Source: Candidatus Nitrosocosmicus sp. (GTDB lineage: Archaea; Thermoproteota; Nitrososphaeria; Nitrososphaerales; Nitrososphaeraceae). From it: DNA of 60,954 nucleotides. Below the pieces are notes generated by a model, which had not been told where the DNA came from, did no database searches, and saw nothing but the letters and a program-made list of their open reading frames with translations. Positions 44,643 through 54,021 of the stretch are shown here, in pieces. A program made the position numbers and the translations under genes. Numbering within the stretch: the stretch's first letter is position 1; each line of letters starts with the position of its first letter. Location: positions 1-60,954 of the forward strand of contig JAICXY010000008.1 of the NCBI GenBank assembly GCA_025934495.1. The letters run 5' to 3'.

Positions 44643-45604
44643 TCAATAATCATTCCTTTTATAATATTATTATCTTTATTGTTAACATTTTTAATCCATT
44701 CATCTGCCATCTCTTTTGCTCCTTTGGAAATAAGATATTTCGCTACATCTGTTCCTAATTTGATAGGATATTTTGCATTTCCTTCTTCTTTGTATTTTAT
44801 AGATTTTTTACCATCTAAAGAATAAATAGAGGTAATCAATGATAATTTATTACCATTTTTATTAATTATTGCTAGCGCCCCTAGGGGTACAGTACATCCT
44901 GCTCCTATGTTGTCAATCAAGGCTCTTTCTGCTTCTATTTCTTTTCTTGAAGAAATATGCTCAATCTTTTTCAAAATCTTTACGAGATCACTGTCATCTT
45001 TTCTGCAAACAATAGCTAAAGATCCTTGACCGGGTGCAGGTGTGAAGCTTTGGATATTTAACCTTTGAGTTATCTTTCTTTCAAGTCCGAGCCTTTTTAA
45101 TCCTGCTTCTGCTAATACTATGCCAGCATAATTGTTTTCTTTTGATTTTGTAATTCTAGTTTCAATATTTCCTCTTATTGATTTGATTATTATTGATGGA
45201 TATTTGGTTTTAATTTGAATGGCTCTTCTAATGCTACTTGTTCCTATTACGGATTCAGATTTTAGTTGGTTTATTTTATTGTTATTAATATTATTGATAA
45301 ACACATCATGAGGTTTTTCTCTTTTTGGTATACTGGCAATTATCAATTTATTTGAAAACCCTGCATGTAGATCTTTGAGGCTATGCACTGCAAAGTCTGC
45401 TTTGTACTGCAACAATGAATCATTTACTTCCTTTTCAAAAACTCCATTCTGATCTATTGCAAAAAATGGACGTTTATCTTTGTCTCCTTTTGTTGCAAAC
45501 GTTTCGATTCTGTAATTTACTTCTGTATTTTCTTTTTTTAATAATTTTATAATTGAATTTGTTTGATTAATAGCTAATTTACTGGCCCTTGTTGCTATTA
45601 CTAT
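44639..45604 (-). CDS. hemC: Porphobilinogen deaminase, non-canonical start
   Basis: Joins four porphobilinogens into hydroxymethylbilane. The frame is open from 45619, and conserved N-terminal residues IVIATRASKLAINQTNSIIK begin about 45604. DFAVHSLKDL, GTSSIRRAIQ, APGQGSLAIV and the dipyrromethane cysteine in GAGCTVPLGA follow. Between the upstream in-frame stop (45620-45622) and the conserved core there is no ATG, GTG or TTG; the first is a TTG at 45415, which would remove about 63 essential residues. I place the start at the ATA at 45602-45604, giving about 321 residues. The hemL stop (45609) is five bases ahead, so reinitiation could help. Confidence 0.85.
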   Translation of the reverse strand: MVIATRASKLAINQTNSIIKLLKKENTEVNYRIETFATKGDKDKRPFFAIDQNGVFEKEVNDSLLQYKADFAVHSLKDLHAGFSNKLIIASIPKREKPHDVFINNINNNKINQLKSESVIGTSSIRRAIQIKTKYPSIIIKSIRGNIETRITKSKENNYAGIVLAEAGLKRLGLERKITQRLNIQSFTPAPGQGSLAIVCRKDDSDLVKILKKIEHISSRKEIEAERALIDNIGAGCTVPLGALAIINKNGNKLSLITSIYSLDGKKSIKYKEEGNAKYPIKLGTDVAKYLISKGAKEMADEWIKNVNNKDNNIIKGMIIE

Positions 45605-45608
45605 CTCT

Positions 45609-46910
45609 TTAAAGGTTTTTCACCTTTGTTAGTGCTTTATCATATGACTCAAGTGTTTTTTCGATATCTTCTTCTTCATGATTGTTCGAAATGAAGCATG
45701 TTTCATATTGTGAAGGTGGGATAAATATGCCTCCATTATAAAGTAACGCTTTAAATAATTCATTAAATTTGTTTATATTGGACATTTTTGCATCTTGATA
45801 GTTTTTAACTAATTTTTTTGTAAAGAATACTTGAAACATCGAACTTATCGAATTTACTGCTATTTCTATTTTTTTATCCTGTGCAATATCTTTTATTCCA
45901 TTTACTATCCTATCACATGTTTTGCTTACTTTTGGATAAATAATATTTTTATTCTTGCTTAAAATCTCTAATGTTTTTAACGATGCTGTAACGGATAATG
46001 GATTGCCTGCATATGTGCTAGCCTGGTATACTTTTCCAATTGGTGCTAACTGAGACATTATCTCTTTTTTTCCTGTTATTAAAGAAATAGGATAACCGTT
46101 TCCTAAAGCTTTTGCAAATGTTGTTATATCTGCTTTTATTCCAAAAAATTCACTTGCACCTCCAAGTGAAAGTCTAAAACCTGTTACTACTTCGTCAAAA
46201 ATCAAAACTATGTTATTATCTTTAGTAATTTTTCTGATCTTATTCAAGTAGTCTTTTTCTGGAAGTATTAGACCAGAATTAGCTAAGATGGGTTCTATTA
46301 TTATACAAGCAATGCTGTCCTCATTACTTTTGTCTTTTTCTATGGTCGCTTCTAATATTTCAATATCGTTAAAAGGAATTGTCAAGGTCTTTTTTATGCT
46401 CTCATCTAGTAGTATTCCATCTTCTACATTTTCTATTTCTATTGCACCCGATCCTGCCTTGTCTATAACATCATCAAAAGCACCATGATATCCTCCATCA
46501 AATTTAATAATTTTTTTTTTTTTTGTAAATGCTCTTGCTAGTCTTATTGCATGCATAGTAGCTTCTGCCCCTGTAGTTGTAATTCTTACCATTTCTGCTC
46601 CCGGAATTATTTTAGTACACTGTTCTGCCAACTCGATTTCTTTTTCAGTGGGAATGCAAAATAAATTTCCTTTATCTATTTGATTTTTAACTTCTAGTGC
46701 GATATCTTTATTGTTATGGCCTAAAAAAACCGCTCCATAACCCATACAATAATCGATTAATGTATTGCCATCTTGAGTGAATATTTTACTTCCATTTCCT
46801 GATTCAACAAAAAATGGGTGTGGTTTAAAATATCTAACAGGGCTATTAACTCCACCAGGAATTATTTTACAAGCTTTTTCAAATAATACCTTGGATTTGT
46901 CAAACATCAA
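45609..46910 (-). CDS. hemL: Glutamate-1-semialdehyde 2,1-aminomutase
   Basis: PLP enzyme turning glutamate-1-semialdehyde into 5-aminolevulinate. Full length at 433 residues with PGGVNSPVRYFKPHPFFVES, TTGAEATMHAIRLARAFT, the PLP-phosphate region FDGGYHGAFDD and FDEVVTGFRLSLGGA. The catalytic lysine is in TFAKALGNGYPISLITG. ATG start at 46910. It lies 52 bases behind hemB in the operon and nearly abuts hemC. Confidence 0.95.
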   Translation of the reverse strand: MMFDKSKVLFEKACKIIPGGVNSPVRYFKPHPFFVESGNGSKIFTQDGNTLIDYCMGYGAVFLGHNNKDIALEVKNQIDKGNLFCIPTEKEIELAEQCTKIIPGAEMVRITTTGAEATMHAIRLARAFTKKKKIIKFDGGYHGAFDDVIDKAGSGAIEIENVEDGILLDESIKKTLTIPFNDIEILEATIEKDKSNEDSIACIIIEPILANSGLILPEKDYLNKIRKITKDNNIVLIFDEVVTGFRLSLGGASEFFGIKADITTFAKALGNGYPISLITGKKEIMSQLAPIGKVYQASTYAGNPLSVTASLKTLEILSKNKNIIYPKVSKTCDRIVNGIKDIAQDKKIEIAVNSISSMFQVFFTKKLVKNYQDAKMSNINKFNELFKALLYNGGIFIPPSQYETCFISNNHEEEDIEKTLESYDKALTKVKNL

Positions 46911-46962
46911 ATAAATATATATTCTATAAAAAAGTTATAATTGTATCGGATTTTCATTTTTG

Positions 46963-48042
46963 TTATTTACTATTTGAAAGAATTTCTGCCATTTTTTTTG
47001 CATGATAGGAAATTATTATATCTGCCCCTGCTCTTTTAATGGATGTTAGTAATTCTGTTATTGCAGATACCTCATCAATCCAGTTATTTAATGATGCTGC
47101 CTTTATCATTGAATATTCTCCTGAAACGCTGTATGCTGCAATAGGGTGAAAAGAGTTTTGTTTTGCTGAATAAATTAAATCTAAATTTGGAATAGCTGGT
47201 TTTATCATTAAAATGTCTGCTCCTTCTTCCATATCTGATATTATTTCCCTATGGGCTTCCCTTAAATTTGTAAAAGGCATCTGATATGAATGCCTATTTC
47301 CAAAACTAGGTAATGAATGAGCGGCATCTCTAAATGGGGAAAAAAACGATGATGCTTGTTTTGCTGAATAACCTAAAATCAATGTATCTTGGTAATTATT
47401 TTCATCTAAAATATCTCTTAATATTTTTACTTGACCATCCATCATAGCCGAAGGTGCTACTATGTCTGCACCAGATTTGGCATGACTTAGAGCGGTTTTT
47501 GCTAGAATACTTAAAGTACGATCGTTATCAATTCTATTATCTTTGATTATTCCACAATGACCATGAGATGTATATTGACAAAGACAAACATCTGAAATAA
47601 CTGCTAATTTATCGCCAAATGTATCTTTAATAATTTTTATCGCTTGTTGTACTATTCCTTTCTGATCGAATGAACTATTACCAAAATTATCTTTTTTTAA
47701 TGGGATACCAAAGAGTATTATTGCCTTTATTCCAAGAGTGACAATTTCTTTTACTTCTTGTAGTATTGAATCTATTGGAAATCTGAAAATTCCTGGCATC
47801 GATTCAATTTCTACTTCTTTGTCGATTCCTTCTTGAACAAATAACGGGACTACCAAGTCGTTTATTGACAAATGTGTTTCTTGTAAGAGATCTCTTATTG
47901 CTTCGCTTTTCCTTAATCTTCTTAACCTCATTTTTGGAAAAATATTGTAGTTTGTATTAGACTTATTTAATAAAAATTTAAACTCATCTCTATAATTTGA
48001 GTTAGATGGGGTGTTTTTTTTTATTGTTTTATAGTCTTTCAT
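46963..48042 (-). CDS. hemB: Delta-aminolevulinic acid dehydratase
   Basis: Condenses two 5-aminolevulinates to porphobilinogen. The zinc-cysteine motif DVCLCQYTSHGHCGI is intact. The Schiff-base lysines are in YSAKQASSFFSPFRDA and MIKPAIPNLDLI, and SAMMDGQV is present. At 359 residues it has an N-terminal extension of about 35 residues before MRLRRLRKSEAIRDLL, the usual family start. An internal ATG there (near 47930) might be used, but the frame overlaps hemA by 14 bases, consistent with the longer form. Confidence 0.95.
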   Translation of the reverse strand: MKDYKTIKKNTPSNSNYRDEFKFLLNKSNTNYNIFPKMRLRRLRKSEAIRDLLQETHLSINDLVVPLFVQEGIDKEVEIESMPGIFRFPIDSILQEVKEIVTLGIKAIILFGIPLKKDNFGNSSFDQKGIVQQAIKIIKDTFGDKLAVISDVCLCQYTSHGHCGIIKDNRIDNDRTLSILAKTALSHAKSGADIVAPSAMMDGQVKILRDILDENNYQDTLILGYSAKQASSFFSPFRDAAHSLPSFGNRHSYQMPFTNLREAHREIISDMEEGADILMIKPAIPNLDLIYSAKQNSFHPIAAYSVSGEYSMIKAASLNNWIDEVSAITELLTSIKRAGADIIISYHAKKMAEILSNSK

Positions 48043-49318
48043 AATTAAACAGTTTTAATGCCAGATTTATTAATTCGCTATTGTTTTTGTTATTTTTTGA
48101 AAATTCTTTTCTTAAGGTATTCATTGGTGCGGCCAGTATTCCCTCTACTAGGGCATATGAAAACTGCTCTAGAATTTTCAAATCTTTTTCATCTATTTTG
48201 GCTCCGATCAATGACAAAGCCTTTTTAAATTCTTTTTCTCTGATGGAATCTGCATCTTTAAAAATCGTAATAATTGCTGGCTCTGAACTTTTTCTTTTTA
48301 TTGTTTCTTTAATTAGGGTGATTTCTTCCTCTATTATTCCTTCTGCAAATTGTATCTCTTTTTTTCTTTTTTTTACATTTTTTTCTACAATTTCTGAAAT
48401 TTGATCTATATTTACTAATTTGATTTTGTTTAGTTCGGCAATTTTATCTTCTACTGTTCGAGGATTAGATAAATCAAAAATCATTAATCCCTTTTTTCTA
48501 TTTTGCATTATGTCTGCCATTCTTTCGTATGTTAGCAAATAATATGGTGCAATGGTTGAAATAAATACCATATCTATATTTTCATTTAGTTTTTGTAAAG
48601 CCTCTTCAAATGGTATAGGTACGCCACCAACTGTATCGGAAAAAGATTTTGCTCTATCAAAAGTCCTACTACTAATAAAAAATTTGATATTTCTTTGCTT
48701 TAATGATTTGGCTATCAAGCTTGCACCTTCTCCTGAGCCTATCAGTAGAATTCCTTTTTCATTAATATCGTCAAAATATTCTGATGCTAAGTTTACTGCC
48801 ATAGAACCTACGGATACGCTTCCTTTGTTTATTCCGGTAGCTGTTCTTACCTTACTTCCTATTTTTATAGTTCTATCAAAAAGAACATTTAAATTGGGAC
48901 CGGAAAACCCATTTTTTCTAGCAAATTCTAATGATCTTTTGACTTGTCCAAGTATTTGATCTTCTCCTATTACTAATGAATCTAAACCAGAGGTTAGATT
49001 AGCAAGGTGTTTTATTGCGTCTTCTCCAACCTCGATTATAATATTTGATCTAACTTCATCCGCAGGGACATTTATTAGGGATGCCCATAATTCAGTAATT
49101 TTATCTGGGTGTGGATTGTTCCCTACACCGTAAATCTCTACTCTGTTGCAAGTTTGCAATATCAAACACTCTTCTATTTCTGTGGAATCTATCAAATTTT
49201 TATATGCATTATTAATATCTTTAAATGTGAATTTTTCTAAAATATGTATTGGTGAATTTTTGAAGGTAACTCTTAAATTTACAAATTGTGATGATTGTAA
49301 AGTTAAATGCGCTGTCAT
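48029..49318 (-). CDS. hemA: Glutamyl-tRNA reductase
   Basis: Reduces glutamyl-tRNA with NADPH to glutamate-1-semialdehyde, the committed step of tetrapyrrole synthesis. The catalytic cysteine is in LILQTCNRVEIYG. GLDSLVIGEDQILGQVKRSL, the NADPH motif GSGEGASLIAKSLKQRN and the C-terminal dimer helices are all recognizable. At 429 residues it is full length. Its ATG overlaps the stop of the preceding dehydrogenase gene by four bases. Confidence 0.95.
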   Translation of the reverse strand: MTAHLTLQSSQFVNLRVTFKNSPIHILEKFTFKDINNAYKNLIDSTEIEECLILQTCNRVEIYGVGNNPHPDKITELWASLINVPADEVRSNIIIEVGEDAIKHLANLTSGLDSLVIGEDQILGQVKRSLEFARKNGFSGPNLNVLFDRTIKIGSKVRTATGINKGSVSVGSMAVNLASEYFDDINEKGILLIGSGEGASLIAKSLKQRNIKFFISSRTFDRAKSFSDTVGGVPIPFEEALQKLNENIDMVFISTIAPYYLLTYERMADIMQNRKKGLMIFDLSNPRTVEDKIAELNKIKLVNIDQISEIVEKNVKKRKKEIQFAEGIIEEEITLIKETIKRKSSEPAIITIFKDADSIREKEFKKALSLIGAKIDEKDLKILEQFSYALVEGILAAPMNTLRKEFSKNNKNNSELINLALKLFNYERL

Positions 49319-49986
49319 CTGCCTTTGTTATCCTCCAATTTATCTAATATCTTAATAATCCTTTCTTTAACCTTTTCAATGTTATCTTTATTTATTAAAT
49401 CTTGTATTTCCGAATTATTTATTAAACTATATAAAAAATCTTTCCTTTCATTTGGGTTTTCTATATGTTTTTTAGCATGTGCTCTAGCAAATTCTTGAAT
49501 TTTTATATTTTCAATATCGTTATTCCCTATTATATTTTTTATAGTGCCTTCTATTTTGTTCTTTATTATTTTATTCATTATGGGACTCTTTCCTGATGTA
49601 GAAATTGCTATTTGAATTAGTTCATCTATGCTTATTACTGACAAGAGACTAAAGTCGCTTTTTTCATGTTCATTGGTAGAATATGCAAGTATTTTTGCAT
49701 TTTTTGCCCAATTTATTATTTTTTGGTTAAGGTATTTATCATTTGTTGTGGCAAAAATTATGAATACCTCTTTAAATCTGTCTAAAATGTCTATCTCTTC
49801 AATATTTTTTCGAACTAATTTTAAATTGTATTTCTTTTCATAATTTATAATGTCTTTATCAAATTCTTTGCTTATTATTGTTATGTTGCATTTGTAGTTA
49901 GCAAGCAATTTGACCTTTTTAGTACCTTCGATACCTCCACCTATTACTAAAATATTTTTATTTTTTATATTTAAATCAATAATCAA
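49315..49986 (-). CDS. Precorrin-2 dehydrogenase (siroheme synthase N-terminal type)
   Basis: Oxidizes precorrin-2 with NAD to sirohydrochlorin. The N-terminal Rossmann motif is ILVIGGGIEGTKKVKLLANY, followed by FIIFATTNDKYLNQKI with the conserved Asn-Asp. SDFSLLSVISIDELIQIAIS and the later STSGKSPIMNKIIK are typical of the Met8/CysG-N family. It has 223 residues and a TTG start. First gene of the operon. An AT-rich tract (50030-50052) upstream probably holds its promoter, shared divergently with radA. Confidence 0.9.
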   Translation of the reverse strand: MIIDLNIKNKNILVIGGGIEGTKKVKLLANYKCNITIISKEFDKDIINYEKKYNLKLVRKNIEEIDILDRFKEVFIIFATTNDKYLNQKIINWAKNAKILAYSTNEHEKSDFSLLSVISIDELIQIAISTSGKSPIMNKIIKNKIEGTIKNIIGNNDIENIKIQEFARAHAKKHIENPNERKDFLYSLINNSEIQDLINKDNIEKVKERIIKILDKLEDNKGR

Positions 49987-50182
49987 TTAATTATCACGTC
50001 AAATGATGATTGTTTTATGCTGGTGATTAAATTATTTATATTTTATATTAGATTTAAACATTCTATAATTATCTTGTTTTATGATTTTGTTCTAAATCTT
50101 TTAATCAGTTTACGATGCATATTGCCAAATTAATTGTTATATATAAAAGTAAAATATTAAATTATTTAGTATTATTGAAATA

Positions 50183-51190
50183 TTGGGTTTTACTAATCTA
50201 TTGTATAATTTGGCTTTTAATTCTGATAAATCTTTTTCTATAGATAATTTGAAAGACGTATCTATTAATACACTTGCTCTTTTAAAAAAGTCAGGATTTT
50301 CTTCATTAAAAGATTTGATAGTTAGTGGACCGTTTGAGTTATCAACACAAGCTGGAATTGATATTGACGAATCTTTTTTAATATGTGCTCAAGCTTTAAC
50401 AACTTTAGAAGACATTGGGATAATTGACAAACCATTTATTCCTGCAACCTCTCTTTATTATAAACGCAAAAATATTGGCAAGATAACAACAGGCTCGAAA
50501 AACTTCGATTATCTTTTAGGAGGTGGCATAGAAACAAAATCAATCACTGAGATTTGTGGAGAATATGGAACGGGTAAAACACAGTTGTGTCATACTGCTT
50601 GTGTTATGGTACAACAAGATTATTCTGATGGGGGCTTAAAAGGAAACGCATTATATGTTGATACGGAAAATACTTTTCGGCCCGAAAGAATCGAATCCAT
50701 TTCAATGCACAGAAATCTAAATTCGATTAAAATATTGGATAATATTCTTGTTGCAAAAGCATATAGTAGTTCACACCATGAATTGATCTTATCAGAAGCT
50801 GGTAAGGTTATAGATTCGCATAATATTAAGCTGATGATTATTGATTCTATTATTTCCCTTTATCGATCTGAATTTATAGGTCTAGCTGCTCTTTCTGAAA
50901 GACAACAGCGATTAAACAGGTTAATCCATATTGTTATGCGATTAGCTGAAACATTTGAAATTGCTGTTTTGTTAACAAATCAAGTACAATCAACCCCTGA
51001 CTCAATTTTTAGTGGGAATTCATTTAAGGCAGCAGGAGGTAATATTATTGCTCATTCTAGTACTTATAGAATTTTTTTGCGTAAATCAGGCAGAAATAGA
51101 ATAGCTAGAATGGTTGATTCTCCATATCATCCTGAAAGTGAAATAGTTTTTACCATTGGTGATGATGGTATTTCCGATCCAAAAAAATAA
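50183..51190 (+). CDS. radA: RadA-type DNA recombinase
   Basis: RecA/Rad51-family ATPase for strand exchange in recombinational repair. The N-terminal helix-hairpin-helix part (about 25-80) is followed by GSKNFDYLLGGGIETKSITE, Walker A GEYGTGKTQL, YVDTENTFRPERIESI, Walker B LMIIDSI and the L1/L2 region LLTNQVQSTPDSIFSG. At 335 residues it is full length for archaeal RadA. The annotated start is TTG and not certain. It is divergent from the heme operon. Confidence 0.92.
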   Translation: MGFTNLLYNLAFNSDKSFSIDNLKDVSINTLALLKKSGFSSLKDLIVSGPFELSTQAGIDIDESFLICAQALTTLEDIGIIDKPFIPATSLYYKRKNIGKITTGSKNFDYLLGGGIETKSITEICGEYGTGKTQLCHTACVMVQQDYSDGGLKGNALYVDTENTFRPERIESISMHRNLNSIKILDNILVAKAYSSSHHELILSEAGKVIDSHNIKLMIIDSIISLYRSEFIGLAALSERQQRLNRLIHIVMRLAETFEIAVLLTNQVQSTPDSIFSGNSFKAAGGNIIAHSSTYRIFLRKSGRNRIARMVDSPYHPESEIVFTIGDDGISDPKK

Positions 51191-51375
51191 AATAGTCTAT
51201 ATATTTAATTTTGTTTTTGTAGATATTGTCATTTGAAATATTGTCTATATTTTCATAAAATCTTTTTTTGCTCAATATATTTACCTATCTAAAAATAAAT
51301 CAATAAGTTTACTGTAATGAATAATATGTATATTATGTAAATAATTTTTATTAGGGTTAATATGAAAATTATTTC

Positions 51376-51666
51376 ATGCCTTCATCACACGGAACTAGAA
51401 GAAAATCCAGATCGGTCTTGACAAAATCAAATAAAGTTACAGGTGTATCATATTTACTTATTAATTATAAACAAGGGGATAAAGTTGTGGTAAATATAGA
51501 TCCAAGTGAACATACCACCATGCCTCATAGACGTTTTCAGGGTCGTGTGGGTACAATTGAATCTATAGGAAGACGAACTATGAAAGTGATGGTGATGTTT
51601 GGGAATAAACCAAAATATTTGCAAACCAAATTTAACCATATCCGTCAATTAACTAAAACCGAATAA
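51376..51666 (+). CDS. rpl21e: Large-subunit ribosomal protein L21e
   Basis: Ninety-six residues matching archaeal/eukaryotic L21e: MPSSHGTRRKSRSVLTKSNK, YKQGDKVVVNIDPSEHTTMP and HRRFQGRVGTIESIGRRTMK. First gene of the conserved archaeal string rpl21e-rpoF-DUF655-ksgA. The next start is eight bases away. Confidence 0.95.
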   Translation: MPSSHGTRRKSRSVLTKSNKVTGVSYLLINYKQGDKVVVNIDPSEHTTMPHRRFQGRVGTIESIGRRTMKVMVMFGNKPKYLQTKFNHIRQLTKTE

Positions 51667-51673
51667 CAAGAGT

Positions 51674-52051
51674 GTGTACTCGAAATTGACGGAAGTAATA
51701 AAACGAGAAATCATTTCCTTATCTGAAGTAAAAAAAATCCTAGAATCTGTCTCGTTGGATGAAATGGATCAAATTCAGCGGTGGACTTATGATTATTCTA
51801 AAAAATTTGCAAAAACTGATTATGATAATGCAAAAGTGATGATTGACAATCTTGTTAACGAAGGTGACCTTTCTATGGAAGAAGCTGTAGAATTAGTAAA
51901 TGTAATGCCTAAATCTTTGGAAGAATTGCGGGCATTTACATTTGGATGGAAAAAATTAATAGTAACTGAAAAATTAGAAAAAATAAAATCGATCCTTTTA
52001 TCTAATCACGATATAGCGACTCATAAAGATGAACCTGGTATTGAAAGTTAA
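51674..52051 (+). CDS. rpoF: DNA-directed RNA polymerase subunit F (Rpo4)
   Basis: One hundred and twenty-five residues, GTG start. The HRDC-like fold is recognizable in LSEVKKILESVSLDEMDQIQ, RWTYDYSKKFAKTDYDNAKV and VNVMPKSLEELRAFTFGWKK. It forms the stalk of archaeal RNA polymerase with Rpo7, which is not in this window. Position between L21e and DUF655 is the standard archaeal arrangement. Confidence 0.93.
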   Translation: MYSKLTEVIKREIISLSEVKKILESVSLDEMDQIQRWTYDYSKKFAKTDYDNAKVMIDNLVNEGDLSMEEAVELVNVMPKSLEELRAFTFGWKKLIVTEKLEKIKSILLSNHDIATHKDEPGIES

Positions 52052-52086
52052 ATGAAAATCATATAGTGGATTAAAAAAGAATCAAT

Positions 52087-52689
52087 TTGTCAAAATTTTT
52101 ATCGAATAGGGATAATTATAATAGAAACAAAGTAACATATCCACCTAGAAAATTTGAGGAGTATGCCTATGTATTAGATTATATTCAAAATGGAAAATCC
52201 TCGATTGTAAGGATGAGGGAGGGAATAATAGTTCAGGCAATAGGCGAAGAGCATTTGACTATTCTTGAGTTGTTAGGAATAAGGAATGAAAAATTCGGTA
52301 TAGGTGAACGGGTATATATTGGAAAAGAGGGAAGAGCAAAAATATTAAGTGTTTTGGGGAGAATCGATTATAATCATCTTACTCCAACTGCAAAAAATGA
52401 ATTACAGAGCGTTGTTGAAAAAATCGTTAATGAAAACGAAGCCCGTTTTGTTGATTATTTTAATTCTGCACAACCCATGACACCTAGGGTTCATTCCCTT
52501 GAGCTTATTCCTGGTATAGGAAAGACATATATGAAATCTATATTGGATGAACGAGATAAAAAAAAATTTGCTTCATTTATGGATCTTCATGATAGGACCG
52601 GTTTGAGAGATGCATCAAAACATATTGCAAAAAGGATATGCGATGAAATTTCTGGAGATACCCGTATGAATATTTTTGTAAGAAAGTGA
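52087..52689 (+). CDS. DUF655 nucleic-acid-binding protein
   Basis: Two hundred residues, TTG start. An OB-like N-terminal part (EEYAYVLDYIQNGKSSIVRM) and a helix-hairpin-helix (LELIPGIGKTYMKSILDERD) are typical of DUF655. The family is always found between rpoF and ksgA in many archaea and is suspected to bind RNA or DNA. Exact role unknown. Confidence 0.9.
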   Translation: MSKFLSNRDNYNRNKVTYPPRKFEEYAYVLDYIQNGKSSIVRMREGIIVQAIGEEHLTILELLGIRNEKFGIGERVYIGKEGRAKILSVLGRIDYNHLTPTAKNELQSVVEKIVNENEARFVDYFNSAQPMTPRVHSLELIPGIGKTYMKSILDERDKKKFASFMDLHDRTGLRDASKHIAKRICDEISGDTRMNIFVRK

Positions 52690-52763
52690 TAATGTTCTCT
52701 TTAAATCTGAGACTATTCGTTGATTTGTTCTAATTGTGAAAATATGTATTTATTTGAATTAGA

Positions 52764-53537
52764 ATGTTGGAAAACAATCTTAAAAAACAAAAAAAATCAC
52801 TTGGTCAACATTTTCTAGTAGATAAAACTATTGTTAAAAAAATTATCCAATTATCTAAAATTAATAAAAATGATATTGTATATGAAGTTGGAACTGGAAA
52901 TGGTATTTTAACAACTGAACTTTGTAAAATTTCTAAAATGGTTTATTCATTTGAAATTGACCCTTTTTATTATTTTCATTGTAAAGAAAAAATGTCTTAT
53001 GATAATCTGAACTTATTTAATCTGAATGGTTTTGATAACGATATTATGGTCAATTTTGATGTTTTTTTTTCTAGCTTGCCGTATTATGAAAGCCGTAATG
53101 CCTTTTCATGGTTATGTCAAAAAGATTTCAAAAAAGGTATTCTTTTATTACAGCGAGAATTCGTTGAAAAGCTTTTATCATCTCCTGGAGATAAAAACTA
53201 TAGGGCCATTTCGGTATTGTCTCAATATCGGTTTTCTATAAATATATTATTAGACATCCCTTTTTCTTCTTTTGTTCCTCAACCTATGGTTGATTCGGTT
53301 TTGATTGAAATTTTTCCAAAGACCCCTCCTTTATCAAAAAAAACTCTAGATGATATACAGTTTTTATTTTCTTTTAGAAAAAAAAATGTCTCCTTTTTGA
53401 TCAAATTTTTTAAGAAAACACAAAATTGTTGTGGATCTTTCGATATTGGTAAAATTAAAGATAAAAAACTTGGACAGTTGCCTGGCGAACAAATATATCT
53501 TTTATCCCATATTTTAAATAATAATTATTATGATTGA
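52764..53537 (+). CDS. ksgA: 16S rRNA dimethyladenosine transferase (KsgA/Dim1)
   Basis: Uses SAM to dimethylate two adjacent adenines near the 3' end of 16S rRNA. SLGQHFLVDKTIVKKIIQLS, SAM motif I YEVGTGNGILTTEL and the acidic EIDP are intact. Motif IV reads SSLPY (about 104-108), with Ser where most KsgA proteins have Asn of NLPY; Ser is tolerated in related adenine methyltransferases. It has 257 residues with the basic C-terminal domain present. Last gene of the conserved string. Confidence 0.92.
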   Translation: MLENNLKKQKKSLGQHFLVDKTIVKKIIQLSKINKNDIVYEVGTGNGILTTELCKISKMVYSFEIDPFYYFHCKEKMSYDNLNLFNLNGFDNDIMVNFDVFFSSLPYYESRNAFSWLCQKDFKKGILLLQREFVEKLLSSPGDKNYRAISVLSQYRFSINILLDIPFSSFVPQPMVDSVLIEIFPKTPPLSKKTLDDIQFLFSFRKKNVSFLIKFFKKTQNCCGSFDIGKIKDKKLGQLPGEQIYLLSHILNNNYYD

Positions 53538-53586
53538 TTAACTTAAAAAAGTAATATATTTTGATACTGACATCCTTTAAAAAAAA

Positions 53587-54021
53587 TTAATATTTAATAT
53601 TGATTGATTGTATCGATCCTGTATCAACTATTACGTTATTTAAAACTCTGTTTTGTCCATCCGGAAATGCTACCATTAATATATATTGCCCTGGAGGTAG
53701 ATTGCTAAACACATATTTTCCATCGATTGAAATAACTGCATTTTCTGTCACACCTTTGCCTCCTTGTTGTGCTGCAATTATTGTTGCACCAACGGCAGGC
53801 AAACCTAATGGCCCACTTATATACCCATTAATTGCACCCATACCTGTTTTGTAGACTGGTAGGGTTTTGTATCCTATATTGCTATTTGGTATTGTTCCAC
53901 CGCTTAATAGAAATCCCACTATTAAAATAGCTGCTACAATTAATCCCAATATAATTTTATTTTTATGTCTTTGAGCAAAGCTAGTTGATCTTCCATTTGA
54001 AACTTTAGAAAAGGAACTCAT
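53587..54021 (-). CDS. Membrane-anchored carboxypeptidase-regulatory-like domain protein
   Basis: A cytoplasmic basic stretch is followed by one membrane helix (about 23-41, ILGLIVAAILIVGFLLSGG). The external beta-sandwich of about 90 residues contains INGYISGPLGLPAVGATIIA, GKYVFSNLPPGQYILMVAFP and LNNVIVDTG. That is the CarboxypepD_reg/DUF4198-like pattern used as a stalk or binding module on archaeal surface proteins. No enzyme domain. Converges with ksgA. Confidence 0.75.
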   Translation of the reverse strand: MSSFSKVSNGRSTSFAQRHKNKIILGLIVAAILIVGFLLSGGTIPNSNIGYKTLPVYKTGMGAINGYISGPLGLPAVGATIIAAQQGGKGVTENAVISIDGKYVFSNLPPGQYILMVAFPDGQNRVLNNVIVDTGSIQSINIKY

